Shown one piece after another: positions 53,418 to 61,107 of a stretch of 64,000 bases of DNA (position 1 is the first letter of the stretch; each line of letters starts with the position of its first letter). Where the stretch lies: assembly GCA_001800135.1 (NCBI GenBank), contig MGUU01000013.1, positions 62,001 to 126,000 of the forward strand. The letters are read 5' to 3'. Under the pieces are notes generated by a model. The model was given only the letters and a program-made list of their open reading frames with translations. It was not told the DNA's origin and did no database searches. Origin of the DNA: Elusimicrobia bacterium RIFCSPLOWO2_02_FULL_39_32. Its GTDB lineage: Bacteria > Elusimicrobiota > Elusimicrobia > 2-02-FULL-39-32. Made by a program: the position numbers and the translations under genes.

Positions 53418-54641
53418 ATGAAAAAAATATCTTTACTCTCAACATTATTATTCCTTACTGTTCTTTCGCCAGCGCTCGCAGATATTCCCCAAAATGAAAT
53501 AAACAAAAAATTTGAGCTTGGGCTGGAACTTAAACGCGCGGAAAAATTTGCGGAAGCTGCCAAGATATTCTCTTCAATCGTTGAGCAAGATCCAAAAAAT
53601 ACAGATGCCCTGCAGCAATTAGCAACCCTGCAAAGCTGGCTTGGCCTCTATGATAAAGCGATCTCCACATGGAAACAAGCGATCACTCTTCATCCCAATA
53701 ATATTGAATATCATGTGGGTCTAGCTCGCGTACTTAGCTGGAAAGGAGAGATCAAAGAGGCAAAAACTGAATATATGAAAGCCTTTATAATCAAACAAGA
53801 TGACTTGGACACACTCATTGGATTAGGTGACTTAGAGACACGTCAAGGAAATATTTCTGAAGCTAAAAAATGGTATCTTAAAGCCCTAACCCTTCATCCA
53901 GATGATCTTAACCTGAAAAAAAAATTAGCCAGCGCACAGCCAAACCCCTTATGGAGAATAGATGCTGGTTTCTCTTATGACGGCTATAAGAATAGCAATT
54001 CCAGAACCGCTGAAAAAAATAGCTTTACTCAAATAGGACGCGGTTTAAGTCCAAAGGGTTTAAAATCTTCCCTTTGGTTACGCCATGAATGGCAGCATCA
54101 TTTTCAATTTACAGACAATACAATTTATGCCGGAGCTTCTCTCTGGCCAATAAAACCATTGGCGATTCAATTTGAAACAGGCTTTACAGCAACTCCTAAT
54201 TTTCAACCTACGCAACAATTTAACACAATGCTGGATTTTCCAATCCACAAATTTGTTACACCTACCATTGGCATAAAATATTTAGCTTATCGCGATGGGA
54301 ATGTAAATCTCTACACGCCGGGAGTACATGTACAGCCCATCCCCTGGCTTGGGTTTCTTTATCGTCACTCTATTTCTAAAAATATCACAGGTCCTAATAC
54401 TGAAGGGTGGCAAGCTCAACTCGATTTGCAGATTGAAGAAAAAGGTTCATCCTATTTGGGGTATTCCCAAGGGAATGAAGCTCTTCCGCCTCTTTCAACC
54501 GCGTTCAATGAAATAATATTTGCAGGCGTTATTTTTCAGTTAAGCAAAGATTGGGCTGTGAGGATAGATTACAGTTATGAAAACAGACCTAATTTTTTTA
54601 TCAGAAGCTCTATTGGAACAGGGTTAACCTTTAAATTTTAG
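53418..54641 (+). CDS. TPR protein with YaiO-type outer-membrane beta-barrel
   Basis: A 407-residue exported protein: signal peptide (KKISLLSTLLFLTVLSPALA), four tandem TPR repeats over about 30-175 (RAEKFAEAAKIFSSIVEQDP, GLYDKAISTWKQAITLHPNN and two more), then a C-terminal barrel of about 230 residues starting PLWRIDAGFSYDGY and ending in GLTFKF with a terminal Phe. This is the layout of YaiO-family outer-membrane proteins, and similar in principle to PgaA. GGAGG precedes the ATG, 38 bases after the GT2 gene. Together they are a candidate surface-polysaccharide synthesis and export unit. Confidence 0.88.
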   Translation: MKKISLLSTLLFLTVLSPALADIPQNEINKKFELGLELKRAEKFAEAAKIFSSIVEQDPKNTDALQQLATLQSWLGLYDKAISTWKQAITLHPNNIEYHVGLARVLSWKGEIKEAKTEYMKAFIIKQDDLDTLIGLGDLETRQGNISEAKKWYLKALTLHPDDLNLKKKLASAQPNPLWRIDAGFSYDGYKNSNSRTAEKNSFTQIGRGLSPKGLKSSLWLRHEWQHHFQFTDNTIYAGASLWPIKPLAIQFETGFTATPNFQPTQQFNTMLDFPIHKFVTPTIGIKYLAYRDGNVNLYTPGVHVQPIPWLGFLYRHSISKNITGPNTEGWQAQLDLQIEEKGSSYLGYSQGNEALPPLSTAFNEIIFAGVIFQLSKDWAVRIDYSYENRPNFFIRSSIGTGLTFKF

Positions 54642-55077
54642 TAAGGAAAGAATCTAATGACCACTGGTTGTAATTCTCCCATTGAATCGCTAGAAGAATC
54701 GCTATTAAATAGATCGTATTCATCGCTACAGTATCGTGCTTAAGCTGCAGGAGAAGTCCGGCATTAAGAGAAATAATAAGCAGCGCTGAAAATATCAGCG
54801 CGTTTCGTGTCTTTAAACCTATTAATAAAAGCAACCCTATTAAAAATTCAAAATAAGGCAAAACTAAAGTATAAGGGGACACTACCCAATGAGGGAGGAT
54901 GGTTTGTTTAACGAACCATTCTGTTGTGTGCGCCGACCATATAGTTAAATTTCTCCAAGCCACAACATGGCTTTCCTGATCAAAAATTTTACCAAAACAC
55001 TGGAGAAGCCAGAACTGCGCAAAAAATAATCGCAAGATCAGAAAACCAGTAATTTTGTTGGAATCATTGTTTATCAT
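54631..55077 (-). CDS. DoxX-like membrane protein
   Basis: A 148-residue protein with four hydrophobic segments. The family-like features are FGKIFDQ at the end of the first segment, and VLPYFEFLIGLLLLIGLKTRNALI, which matches the DoxX/MauE group. These proteins may be linked to redox or disulfide functions, but this one has no conserved cysteine pair. The ATG overlaps the carboxyspermidine dehydrogenase stop (ATGA), so it is co-translated with polyamine genes, and its own stop overlaps the YaiO gene's end by 11 bases (convergent). Confidence 0.8.
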   Translation of the reverse strand: MINNDSNKITGFLILRLFFAQFWLLQCFGKIFDQESHVVAWRNLTIWSAHTTEWFVKQTILPHWVVSPYTLVLPYFEFLIGLLLLIGLKTRNALIFSALLIISLNAGLLLQLKHDTVAMNTIYLIAILLAIQWENYNQWSLDSFLTKI

Positions 55078-56306
55078 GCTGGCACCGGAGTTTTCTCCTC
55101 TACAATGGTAGGCAAGCCAATTTTTCCTAACAAATCTAGAAATGGATCTGGATCAAGCTGTTCCACATTGACCATGGTCTTAGGGTTCCAAATCCCCTTA
55201 GCCACTAAGATTGCGGCAGCCACAGGCGGAACCCCTGCTGTGTAAGAGATCGCTTGAGATTCTACTTCGTTATAGCACTCTTTATGATCACAGGTATTAT
55301 AAACAAAAATTTCTTTATATTGACCGTTCTTGGTTCCTTTAACTAAATTCCCAATGCAGGTTTTCCCCGTATAATTGGGAGCTAAAGATAAAGGATCAGG
55401 CAAACAAGCCTTGACTACTTTAAGCGGAACCACTTCTATGCCCTCCGCAGTCTTTACCGGATTTTCTGAGAGAAGACCAATATTTTTCAAAACGGAAAAA
55501 CAGTTAATGTAATGGTCGCTAAATCCCATCCAAAAACGAATGGAGTTGGCGTCAATGTAGCGGGATAGGGAGTGAAGTTCATCGTGACCATTTAAATAAA
55601 CAGTGCGTTCCCCCACCACTGGAAAATCATAATTCATTTTTTCCGTGTGCACGGGCTTTGCCGCCCATTTGCGGTCAATCCAAGTCCAGACTTTTCCAGT
55701 GAATTCCCTAAAATTGATCTCAGGATCAAAATTAGTGGCAAAATATTTACCGTGACTGCCGGCGTTTACATCCATAATATCTATGGTGTCAATCTTATCA
55801 AAATGATGTTTCACGGCATAGGCGCAATAAGCGTTCACAACCCCAGGATCAAAGCCTACTCCTAAAATCGCCGTGACCCCTTTGGCTTTACATCGGTCCA
55901 TCCGTTTCCATTCATAGTTTCCGTACCATGGCGGATCCTCGCAAATTTTACTGGGCTCTTCATGGATAGCGGTGTCCATATAAACAGCTCCTGTTTCAAT
56001 GCAGGCTTCTAAAACAGACATGTTGAGATATGAAATCCCCAGATTAATAACGATGGAGGACTTTGTCTCTTTAATTAACTTGACAGTAGCAGGGATGTCC
56101 AAAGCATTGATTTGCCTGGAATAAATTTTTTTGGAATTGTCCTTAATATTATTTTTTCTCTTAATGCTTTCAATAATCTTGTCACACTTGCTTATTGTCC
56201 TAGAGGCAATGCAGAGTTCCCCCAAAAGTTCGTTATTCTGAGCGCATTTATGAGCTGCCACATGCGCCACGCCTCCTGCTCCAATAATCAATATGTTTTG
56301 TTTCAT
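55074..56306 (-). CDS. carboxy(nor)spermidine dehydrogenase
   Basis: A 410-residue saccharopine-dehydrogenase-family protein. The N-terminal Rossmann motif is ILIIGAGGVAHVAAHKCAQ, with IASRTISKCDKI as the ADP-ribose loop; VYMDTAIHEEPSK and GVGFDPGVVNAYCAYA are typical of the carboxynorspermidine dehydrogenase branch rather than of lysine enzymes. It condenses putrescine or diaminopropane with aspartate semialdehyde and reduces the product. The decarboxylase gene is immediately upstream, completing the two-step aminopropylation route. AGGAGG lies upstream of the ATG. Confidence 0.93.
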   Translation of the reverse strand: MKQNILIIGAGGVAHVAAHKCAQNNELLGELCIASRTISKCDKIIESIKRKNNIKDNSKKIYSRQINALDIPATVKLIKETKSSIVINLGISYLNMSVLEACIETGAVYMDTAIHEEPSKICEDPPWYGNYEWKRMDRCKAKGVTAILGVGFDPGVVNAYCAYAVKHHFDKIDTIDIMDVNAGSHGKYFATNFDPEINFREFTGKVWTWIDRKWAAKPVHTEKMNYDFPVVGERTVYLNGHDELHSLSRYIDANSIRFWMGFSDHYINCFSVLKNIGLLSENPVKTAEGIEVVPLKVVKACLPDPLSLAPNYTGKTCIGNLVKGTKNGQYKEIFVYNTCDHKECYNEVESQAISYTAGVPPVAAAILVAKGIWNPKTMVNVEQLDPDPFLDLLGKIGLPTIVEEKTPVPA

Positions 56307-56362
56307 GTTTCCTCCTTTATAGGGTCTATCATACTCTCGCTTTTACACAAAAAAATTTACGG

Positions 56363-57466
56363 CTAGGATAAATTATTTTTAAAATCATCGTAATTAAATT
56401 TTTTTGCGATCTCAACTGTTCCATTCAATTTTTTTACAACAATGGAAGGCATTTGAAGTCCATTGAACCAATTCTTCTTTACCATGGTGTAGCCTGCTGC
56501 GTCCTCGAACTGTAAAATAGTTCCCACAGAGAGAGGTGCGTCAAAACAAAAAGTGCCAAAAATATCTCCTGCCAGGCAGGATTTTCCCGCAATCGTATAA
56601 GCATATTTGCCGCTAGAGCTGTTTTTCATTTTAGCGCTGATTTTATATATTAGCAAATCAAGCATATGGGCTTCTACTGAACTATCCACAATCGCTAATT
56701 CCGCATTATTCTGAATAATATCCAATACTTTCACCACCAAAGATGCGGAATTTGTAATTGCTGCTTCTCCGGGCTCTAAATAGACTTGAATTTTATATTG
56801 TTCGCTAAATTCTTTTAATTTCAAAGCAAATTTCTCAATAGGATAATTTTCTTTTGTAAAGTAAAAACCTCCGCCCAAACTAACCCATTCCAATTTTTCC
56901 AATAAAAAACCATAATCATGCCCTAATCTATCTAAAAGAAAGGAAAAATTTTCATAGTCGTCATTTTCGCAATTATAGTGGAACATTGCCCCAGTGATCA
57001 TCTCTGATACTTCCTTTACCGCCTCTAAACTAGTGACCCCAAGCTTAGAACCTTTCCTGGCAGGGTCAGCCAAGTCAAAATGAGAGTAGCTGAAATTTGG
57101 ATTCACTCGCAAACCAACTTTTTTATGTTTTACTTTATCATAGAAAGTTTTTAGCTGCGATATGGAATTAAAAATAAATTTGTCAGAAAATTTTTTAAGC
57201 TCTTCAAGTTCCTTGTCTGAAAAAGCCACGCTATACGCGTGCGTTTCCTTGCCAAACTTTTCATGCCCCAACTTTGCCTCGAAAAGAGAACTGCTGGTGG
57301 TCCCATCCATGTATTGTTTCATCAGATCAAACACGCACCAGCTTGCAAAACATTTAAGCGCTAACAAAGATTTGGCTCCAGATCGCTCACGCACATACGC
57401 GATCTTTTCCAAATTATTTAGCAATTTAGATTCATCAATCAAATAATAAGGAGTCTCAAAATTCAT
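56363..57466 (-). CDS. nspC: carboxynorspermidine/carboxyspermidine decarboxylase
   Basis: A 367-residue fold-type III PLP decarboxylase that converts carboxyspermidine to spermidine (or the nor- form). The PLP lysine K38 lies in LLALKCFASW; GTTSSSLFEAKLG, GLRVNPNFSY, SLGGGFYFTKENYP and IQVYLEPGEAAI are family signatures, and the C-terminal SCLAGDIFG carries the catalytic cysteine region. It is 57 bases upstream of the dehydrogenase. No aminopropyltransferase (SpeE) gene appears in the window. Confidence 0.94.
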   Translation of the reverse strand: MNFETPYYLIDESKLLNNLEKIAYVRERSGAKSLLALKCFASWCVFDLMKQYMDGTTSSSLFEAKLGHEKFGKETHAYSVAFSDKELEELKKFSDKFIFNSISQLKTFYDKVKHKKVGLRVNPNFSYSHFDLADPARKGSKLGVTSLEAVKEVSEMITGAMFHYNCENDDYENFSFLLDRLGHDYGFLLEKLEWVSLGGGFYFTKENYPIEKFALKLKEFSEQYKIQVYLEPGEAAITNSASLVVKVLDIIQNNAELAIVDSSVEAHMLDLLIYKISAKMKNSSSGKYAYTIAGKSCLAGDIFGTFCFDAPLSVGTILQFEDAAGYTMVKKNWFNGLQMPSIVVKKLNGTVEIAKKFNYDDFKNNLS

Positions 57467-57581
57467 TTATTTTTTTGCTGGGACAGAATGTTAAAATTTC
57501 TGTGTTTTATTATATCAATAAATAAGGCAAGTAAATTAGAGAACTTGTCCTAACTAATTGAAAATTGTAGCATTGTTCACT

Positions 57582-58979
57582 ATGGTTCGATCCCTCTCAA
57601 TTGTTCTGATTCATCTCACTTTTCTGGCATCTCAAACTTATTCGCTCCCATCGCTAAATTCTCAAAAAACTTCCAGTTTTACCGCTCAAGATATTCCTTA
57701 TGAACAAAAATTTGTAAAGGGAGAAATTCCCTTAAAAAAATTAACCTTGGCTGACAAAGCAACCTATTTTGAAGAGAGGATTAAAAAACGCCACATCCAA
57801 CATGGTTTCGTGCGAGAGCTGACATTATTTACTTCCGGAGAACCTGAAAATGGAGGGATTCTTCATCACAGCGATAACGATGGATTATGGACAAGCCTTT
57901 ATGTGGCTGCAATGAGTTTTAAAATTGGAATTTTAAAAGATGAAGAGACTAAAAAATTAATAAAGGAAAGCTTCCATGCTTTGGAAAGGCTTGAAAAAAT
58001 TACAGGAATCCCAGGTTTTCCAGCACGTTCTATAGTAGAAGTAGGAGAACCTTTAAAATATCACTATGATGGAGAGTGGCATTTAGATCCTTCAGGAAAA
58101 TGGGAATGGAAAGGAGATACTTCCTCGGATGAGTTGGACGGTCATTTCTTTGCTTATGCTCTCTACTATGACTTGGCAGCAGACAAAAAAGAAAGGGAGC
58201 GAGTAAAACGATTAGTGGAAAGAATGATAGACCATATCATTGAACATAATTGGTATTTGGTGGATATTGATAACAAACCCACACGATGGGGGGTTTGGAA
58301 CCCTGAGCAGCTTAACCATAATAAACCGATTCATGGTCTCCCGGATGAGGATTGGAGAGAGGAACGCGGCCTAAATTCTCTTGAAATTTTATCTCATTTA
58401 AAAGTAGCTTATCACGTCTCTGGAAAAAAGATGTACCAAAAAAAATATCTGGAACTCATACAAAAACATGGTTATGCGGAAAATGTTCTTAACCAAAATG
58501 TGATTGATCTAAATGATCTAAACCACTCAGATGTTGAACTCGCATTTTGTGCCTATTACCCTCTTTTAAAATATGAAACTGATCCTAAATTGTTAAAAAT
58601 TTATAAAACCAGCTTGGAAAAAACATGGAAAATTGTGAAGCCAGAGAGAAATCCCTGGTGGAACTTTACCGCATCTCTTTTTTTGCAAAAAGATGACATT
58701 ATAGAAGAATCTGTCCAAACCTTGCGTGAACTCGTCTGGGAACAGATCAACTGGAAAATGGAGAATGGCCAGGGTCCTGATATTAAATTAGATCCCAGTT
58801 ATACAAAATCAGAAAAGCTGCAAAGTTTAGAGGTTTTACCCTATGACCAAATCTGCATTCAGCGTTGGAATAGTAACCCTTACCAACTGGATAGTGGAGG
58901 GGATGGAAAAATTGAAGGTGATGGCGTGCTATTTTTACTGCCTTACTGGATGGGACGCTATCATGGATTTATCCGATGA
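57582..58979 (+). CDS. conserved secreted protein, alpha/alpha-barrel-like, unknown
   Basis: About 465 residues with a signal peptide (RSLSIVLIHLTFLASQTYS). The mature part has repeated helical blocks: HHSDNDGLWTSLYVAAMS, ALERLEKITGIPGFPARS, GDTSSDELDGHFFAYALY, GVWNPEQLNH, EERGLNSLEILSHLKVAY and SGGDGKIEGDGVLFLLPYW. The many conserved Trp, Asp and Gly suggest an (alpha/alpha)6 toroid, as in some glycosidases and lyases, but I cannot name the family or reaction. The ATG at 57582 suits the signal better than the TTG at 57558. It is convergent with the sqr operon. Confidence 0.75.
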   Translation: MVRSLSIVLIHLTFLASQTYSLPSLNSQKTSSFTAQDIPYEQKFVKGEIPLKKLTLADKATYFEERIKKRHIQHGFVRELTLFTSGEPENGGILHHSDNDGLWTSLYVAAMSFKIGILKDEETKKLIKESFHALERLEKITGIPGFPARSIVEVGEPLKYHYDGEWHLDPSGKWEWKGDTSSDELDGHFFAYALYYDLAADKKERERVKRLVERMIDHIIEHNWYLVDIDNKPTRWGVWNPEQLNHNKPIHGLPDEDWREERGLNSLEILSHLKVAYHVSGKKMYQKKYLELIQKHGYAENVLNQNVIDLNDLNHSDVELAFCAYYPLLKYETDPKLLKIYKTSLEKTWKIVKPERNPWWNFTASLFLQKDDIIEESVQTLRELVWEQINWKMENGQGPDIKLDPSYTKSEKLQSLEVLPYDQICIQRWNSNPYQLDSGGDGKIEGDGVLFLLPYWMGRYHGFIR

Positions 58980-58980
58980 T

Positions 58981-59036
58981 TAGGATTTGAGCTTCTTTTT
59001 CATGAAATTATGGAACTAAATGGTTCCTAAATCCTA
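58981..59036. terminator. inverted repeats between converging genes
   Basis: TAGGATTT (58981-58988) pairs with AAATCCTA (59029-59036), and an inner stem GGAAC-TAAATG-GTTCC lies at 59012-59027. The structure covers the gap between two stop codons. It could act as a two-way terminator, though the loop is long. Confidence 0.4.
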
Positions 59037-60275
59037 CAGAGAAATATTGAGACCGAGCAGTTTGGCTCCAGCCTTAAGCGCAAATCGCAGGGCTTCACGC
59101 GTTAATCCAAATGGGGCAAGCCACCACTTTTCAAAAAGCACCTTGCCGATGTGCCAGATTTTCCCGATTTGGTGCAGGTGAATCTGAGGTGAAGGTTCGG
59201 CGAAAAAATTTCCATACGCGAACCCGGCAAGCTCTTCTCCCGCTTCCAGCATGCAATAGCCGCTGCCGCAAAATTCTTTCTTTGGAGTTTTTCCGTTGAT
59301 CTCGCTTGCGATACGATTAGCAACCACTTCTGCCTGGGCATGCGCAAACACCCCAGCTTTCGGCAGCATGAGAGGCACATCCGGTTTCCATCGGCCCGGA
59401 ATTGGAATGGTTGTAGCATCTCCAATGGCATAAACATTTTCATGCTTGGTGGATAAGGTCATTCGGTCAACTTGTATCCATCCCGTTTCGTTAGTTAAAC
59501 CAGTACCGTCAACAATGGAGGGCGGACGATGGGGCGGGATTGCTATCAGAAGGTCATAATGAAAAGAAGGCTTTCCATCAAACAACAACTCATGGCTTTG
59601 AGAATTGACTGTGGTTAGTTTATGCAGCGGATGAAAAGTAATCCCTTTTGATTCAAGCATTTGCCGAACCGCATTGCCTAGCTCCGGACCTGCAACTGGC
59701 ATCGGTTGCGACTCTGGAGTGAACATTTCGATTTTTACCTGATTCTGCAATCCCCGTCGCCTAAAAAAATCAGCGATCAACATCGCTCCCTCATGAGGCG
59801 CGCCAGGACATTTGTAAGGCAGGGCGCTTACAACAATCGCAATCGTTCCCGCTTTGAATAATGGAAGCGCCTTCTGTAACTCCTTGGCTCCTTCCATAGT
59901 ATAAAAGGTATGTGCATTCTCAGATAATCCCGGAATAGCTTCCGGCGCAAGCCGCGCGCCCAAAGCAATAATCAAATAGTCGTAAGCTACATTGGTTGTA
60001 CCGGTAATAACCCTGCGATTGGCTAGATCAATTTGGCGGGCATCACTGTGAAGAATCTCTACGCCTGGGCGAACCAAAAAACTCAATTCTGTGACGATTT
60101 GCTCCGGTTGCCGTTGCCCAACCATCAGCCACAAAAAAGATGGAGCGAACGCATGTTTTGGATCCTTCTCAATTAAAATAATACGATGCTGGTTTTCCAA
60201 AAGTTGCCGCAGATTATTTGCCGCAACCAACCCGCCCACTCCCCCACCTAAAATAACGATTGTTTTCTGACTCAT
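59034..60275 (-). CDS. sulfide:quinone oxidoreductase-like flavoprotein
   Basis: A 413-residue FAD protein of the SQR family. FAD-binding motif VILGGGVGGLVAANNL; second Rossmann region ending YDYLIIALGA; NVYAIGDAT for FAD. The redox cysteines match SQR types: C156 in PYKCPGAPHE and C336/C341 in CGSGYC. It would oxidise sulfide or polysulfide and reduce quinone at the membrane. It ends a three-gene operon after an ArsR regulator and a DsrE-like protein. The base composition looks richer in G and C than the rest, which suggests recent acquisition. Confidence 0.88.
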   Translation of the reverse strand: MSQKTIVILGGGVGGLVAANNLRQLLENQHRIILIEKDPKHAFAPSFLWLMVGQRQPEQIVTELSFLVRPGVEILHSDARQIDLANRRVITGTTNVAYDYLIIALGARLAPEAIPGLSENAHTFYTMEGAKELQKALPLFKAGTIAIVVSALPYKCPGAPHEGAMLIADFFRRRGLQNQVKIEMFTPESQPMPVAGPELGNAVRQMLESKGITFHPLHKLTTVNSQSHELLFDGKPSFHYDLLIAIPPHRPPSIVDGTGLTNETGWIQVDRMTLSTKHENVYAIGDATTIPIPGRWKPDVPLMLPKAGVFAHAQAEVVANRIASEINGKTPKKEFCGSGYCMLEAGEELAGFAYGNFFAEPSPQIHLHQIGKIWHIGKVLFEKWWLAPFGLTREALRFALKAGAKLLGLNISL

Positions 60276-60288
60276 ATTTAACCTTCCT

Positions 60289-60609
60289 TTAAAAAGTAAC
60301 TACTTTATCGCTCTCTTTTATAATCTCATACATGTCCTTCATGGTATTGATCGGGCACATCTCTGTGCCTTCTTGTTCGCGCGACTTAATACAAGTGCCA
60401 CAGGCCAGTATCTTCCCTCCGGACTGTAAAAATTTCTTCGCCTGCTCAATCGTGTTGAATTTATCTGTGCTGATAGATTGGTATTCAACTCCTTTTCCCA
60501 TAAGAAAAACTTTGACCTCATCTTTTTGGCCGACACAAAAGTTTGCGTAACGCAATGCGTTCCAGCATGTTTCTGCGTCGTTGCTTGAAATAATCACTCC
60601 AATCTTCAT
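60289..60609 (-). CDS. DsrE-family sulfur-carrier-like protein
   Basis: A 106-residue DsrE/DsrF-like protein. The N-terminal KIGVIISSNDAETCWNALRYA and the strand DEVKVFLMGKG fit the fold; the reactive cysteines lie in ILACGTCIKSREQEG (C70, C73) with C85 in MCPINTM, and further cysteines at 15 and 25. Such proteins carry persulfide sulfur between enzymes. Its ATG overlaps the arsR stop by four bases, and sqr follows 13 bases later, so it probably works with the flavoprotein. Confidence 0.87.
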   Translation of the reverse strand: MKIGVIISSNDAETCWNALRYANFCVGQKDEVKVFLMGKGVEYQSISTDKFNTIEQAKKFLQSGGKILACGTCIKSREQEGTEMCPINTMKDMYEIIKESDKVVTF

Positions 60610-60956
60610 TTTGTTGTGCCCTCCTTGCGAAGTTTATCAAACCACTCTCCCTGTTTTGACAACCGTTCCATAAGAATTTCTCTTAAAAGGTCATAGGCTT
60701 TAAGCATTTTTGGGAAAGCGAGGCGATAATAGATATGCTGCCCTTCTCTGCGGGCAAAGAGAAGACCTTTGTGGCGGAGAATGGCAATTTGCTGGGACAC
60801 ATTGGCTTTGGTTAAGCCCATCTTTTCTGCTAAATTCCCCACTGTCTTTTCGTTTTCTCTCAAAAGGTTAATAATTTCCAGCCGTTTCGGATTGGACAAG
60901 ACGGAGCACACCTGAGCGTGCATTTCATAAATCTGTCTTTCAGACTGCCGTGACAT
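60606..60956 (-). CDS. ArsR-family winged-helix regulator
   Basis: A 116-residue winged-helix repressor. The DNA-binding region is VGNLAEKMGLTKANVSQQI followed by the wing LLFARREGQHIYYRL. It has one cysteine (C17, in AQVCSVLSNPKR), not the two-cysteine pair of the BigR/SqrR sulfide sensors, so the signal may be sensed differently. AGGAGGG stands before the ATG. A palindromic operator-like site lies 16 bases upstream of the start, overlapping the -10 box, consistent with self-repression of the arsR-dsrE-sqr operon. Confidence 0.93.
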   Translation of the reverse strand: MSRQSERQIYEMHAQVCSVLSNPKRLEIINLLRENEKTVGNLAEKMGLTKANVSQQIAILRHKGLLFARREGQHIYYRLAFPKMLKAYDLLREILMERLSKQGEWFDKLRKEGTTK

Positions 60957-60972
60957 AGCGCCCTCCTATTTC

Positions 60973-61002
60973 TATATAGTTGCGAAATAACGAAACTATA
61001 TA
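60973..61002 (-). promoter_or_regulatory. operator-like palindrome of the arsR operon
   Basis: TATATAGTTGCG (60973-60984), AAATAA spacer, and CGAAACTATATA (60991-61002): the 12-base arms match at 11 of 12 positions. It lies between the promoter and the start and overlaps the proposed -10 hexamer, the expected place for an ArsR-family repressor. Confidence 0.78.
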
Positions 61003-61028
61003 TTAATAGATGGTTGAAATTATGTCAA
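61000..61028 (-). promoter_or_regulatory. promoter of the arsR-dsrE-sqr operon
   Basis: TTGACA (61023-61028), 17 bases, and TAATAT (61000-61005) on the minus strand. The -10 overlaps the operator palindrome by three bases. Confidence 0.65.
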
Positions 61029-61107
61029 GCTATTACGACTGCCGAAAATCCCTTAACGGTTAATTTTGGAACTTGGTTTCTACAAGGGGCCAAAAATTTA
61101 GACTGGG

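Noticed and set aside
59102-59443. Minus-strand frame inside sqr as a frameshifted gene
   Set aside because: It is the out-of-frame shadow of sqr, whose own frame is unbroken and carries all motifs.
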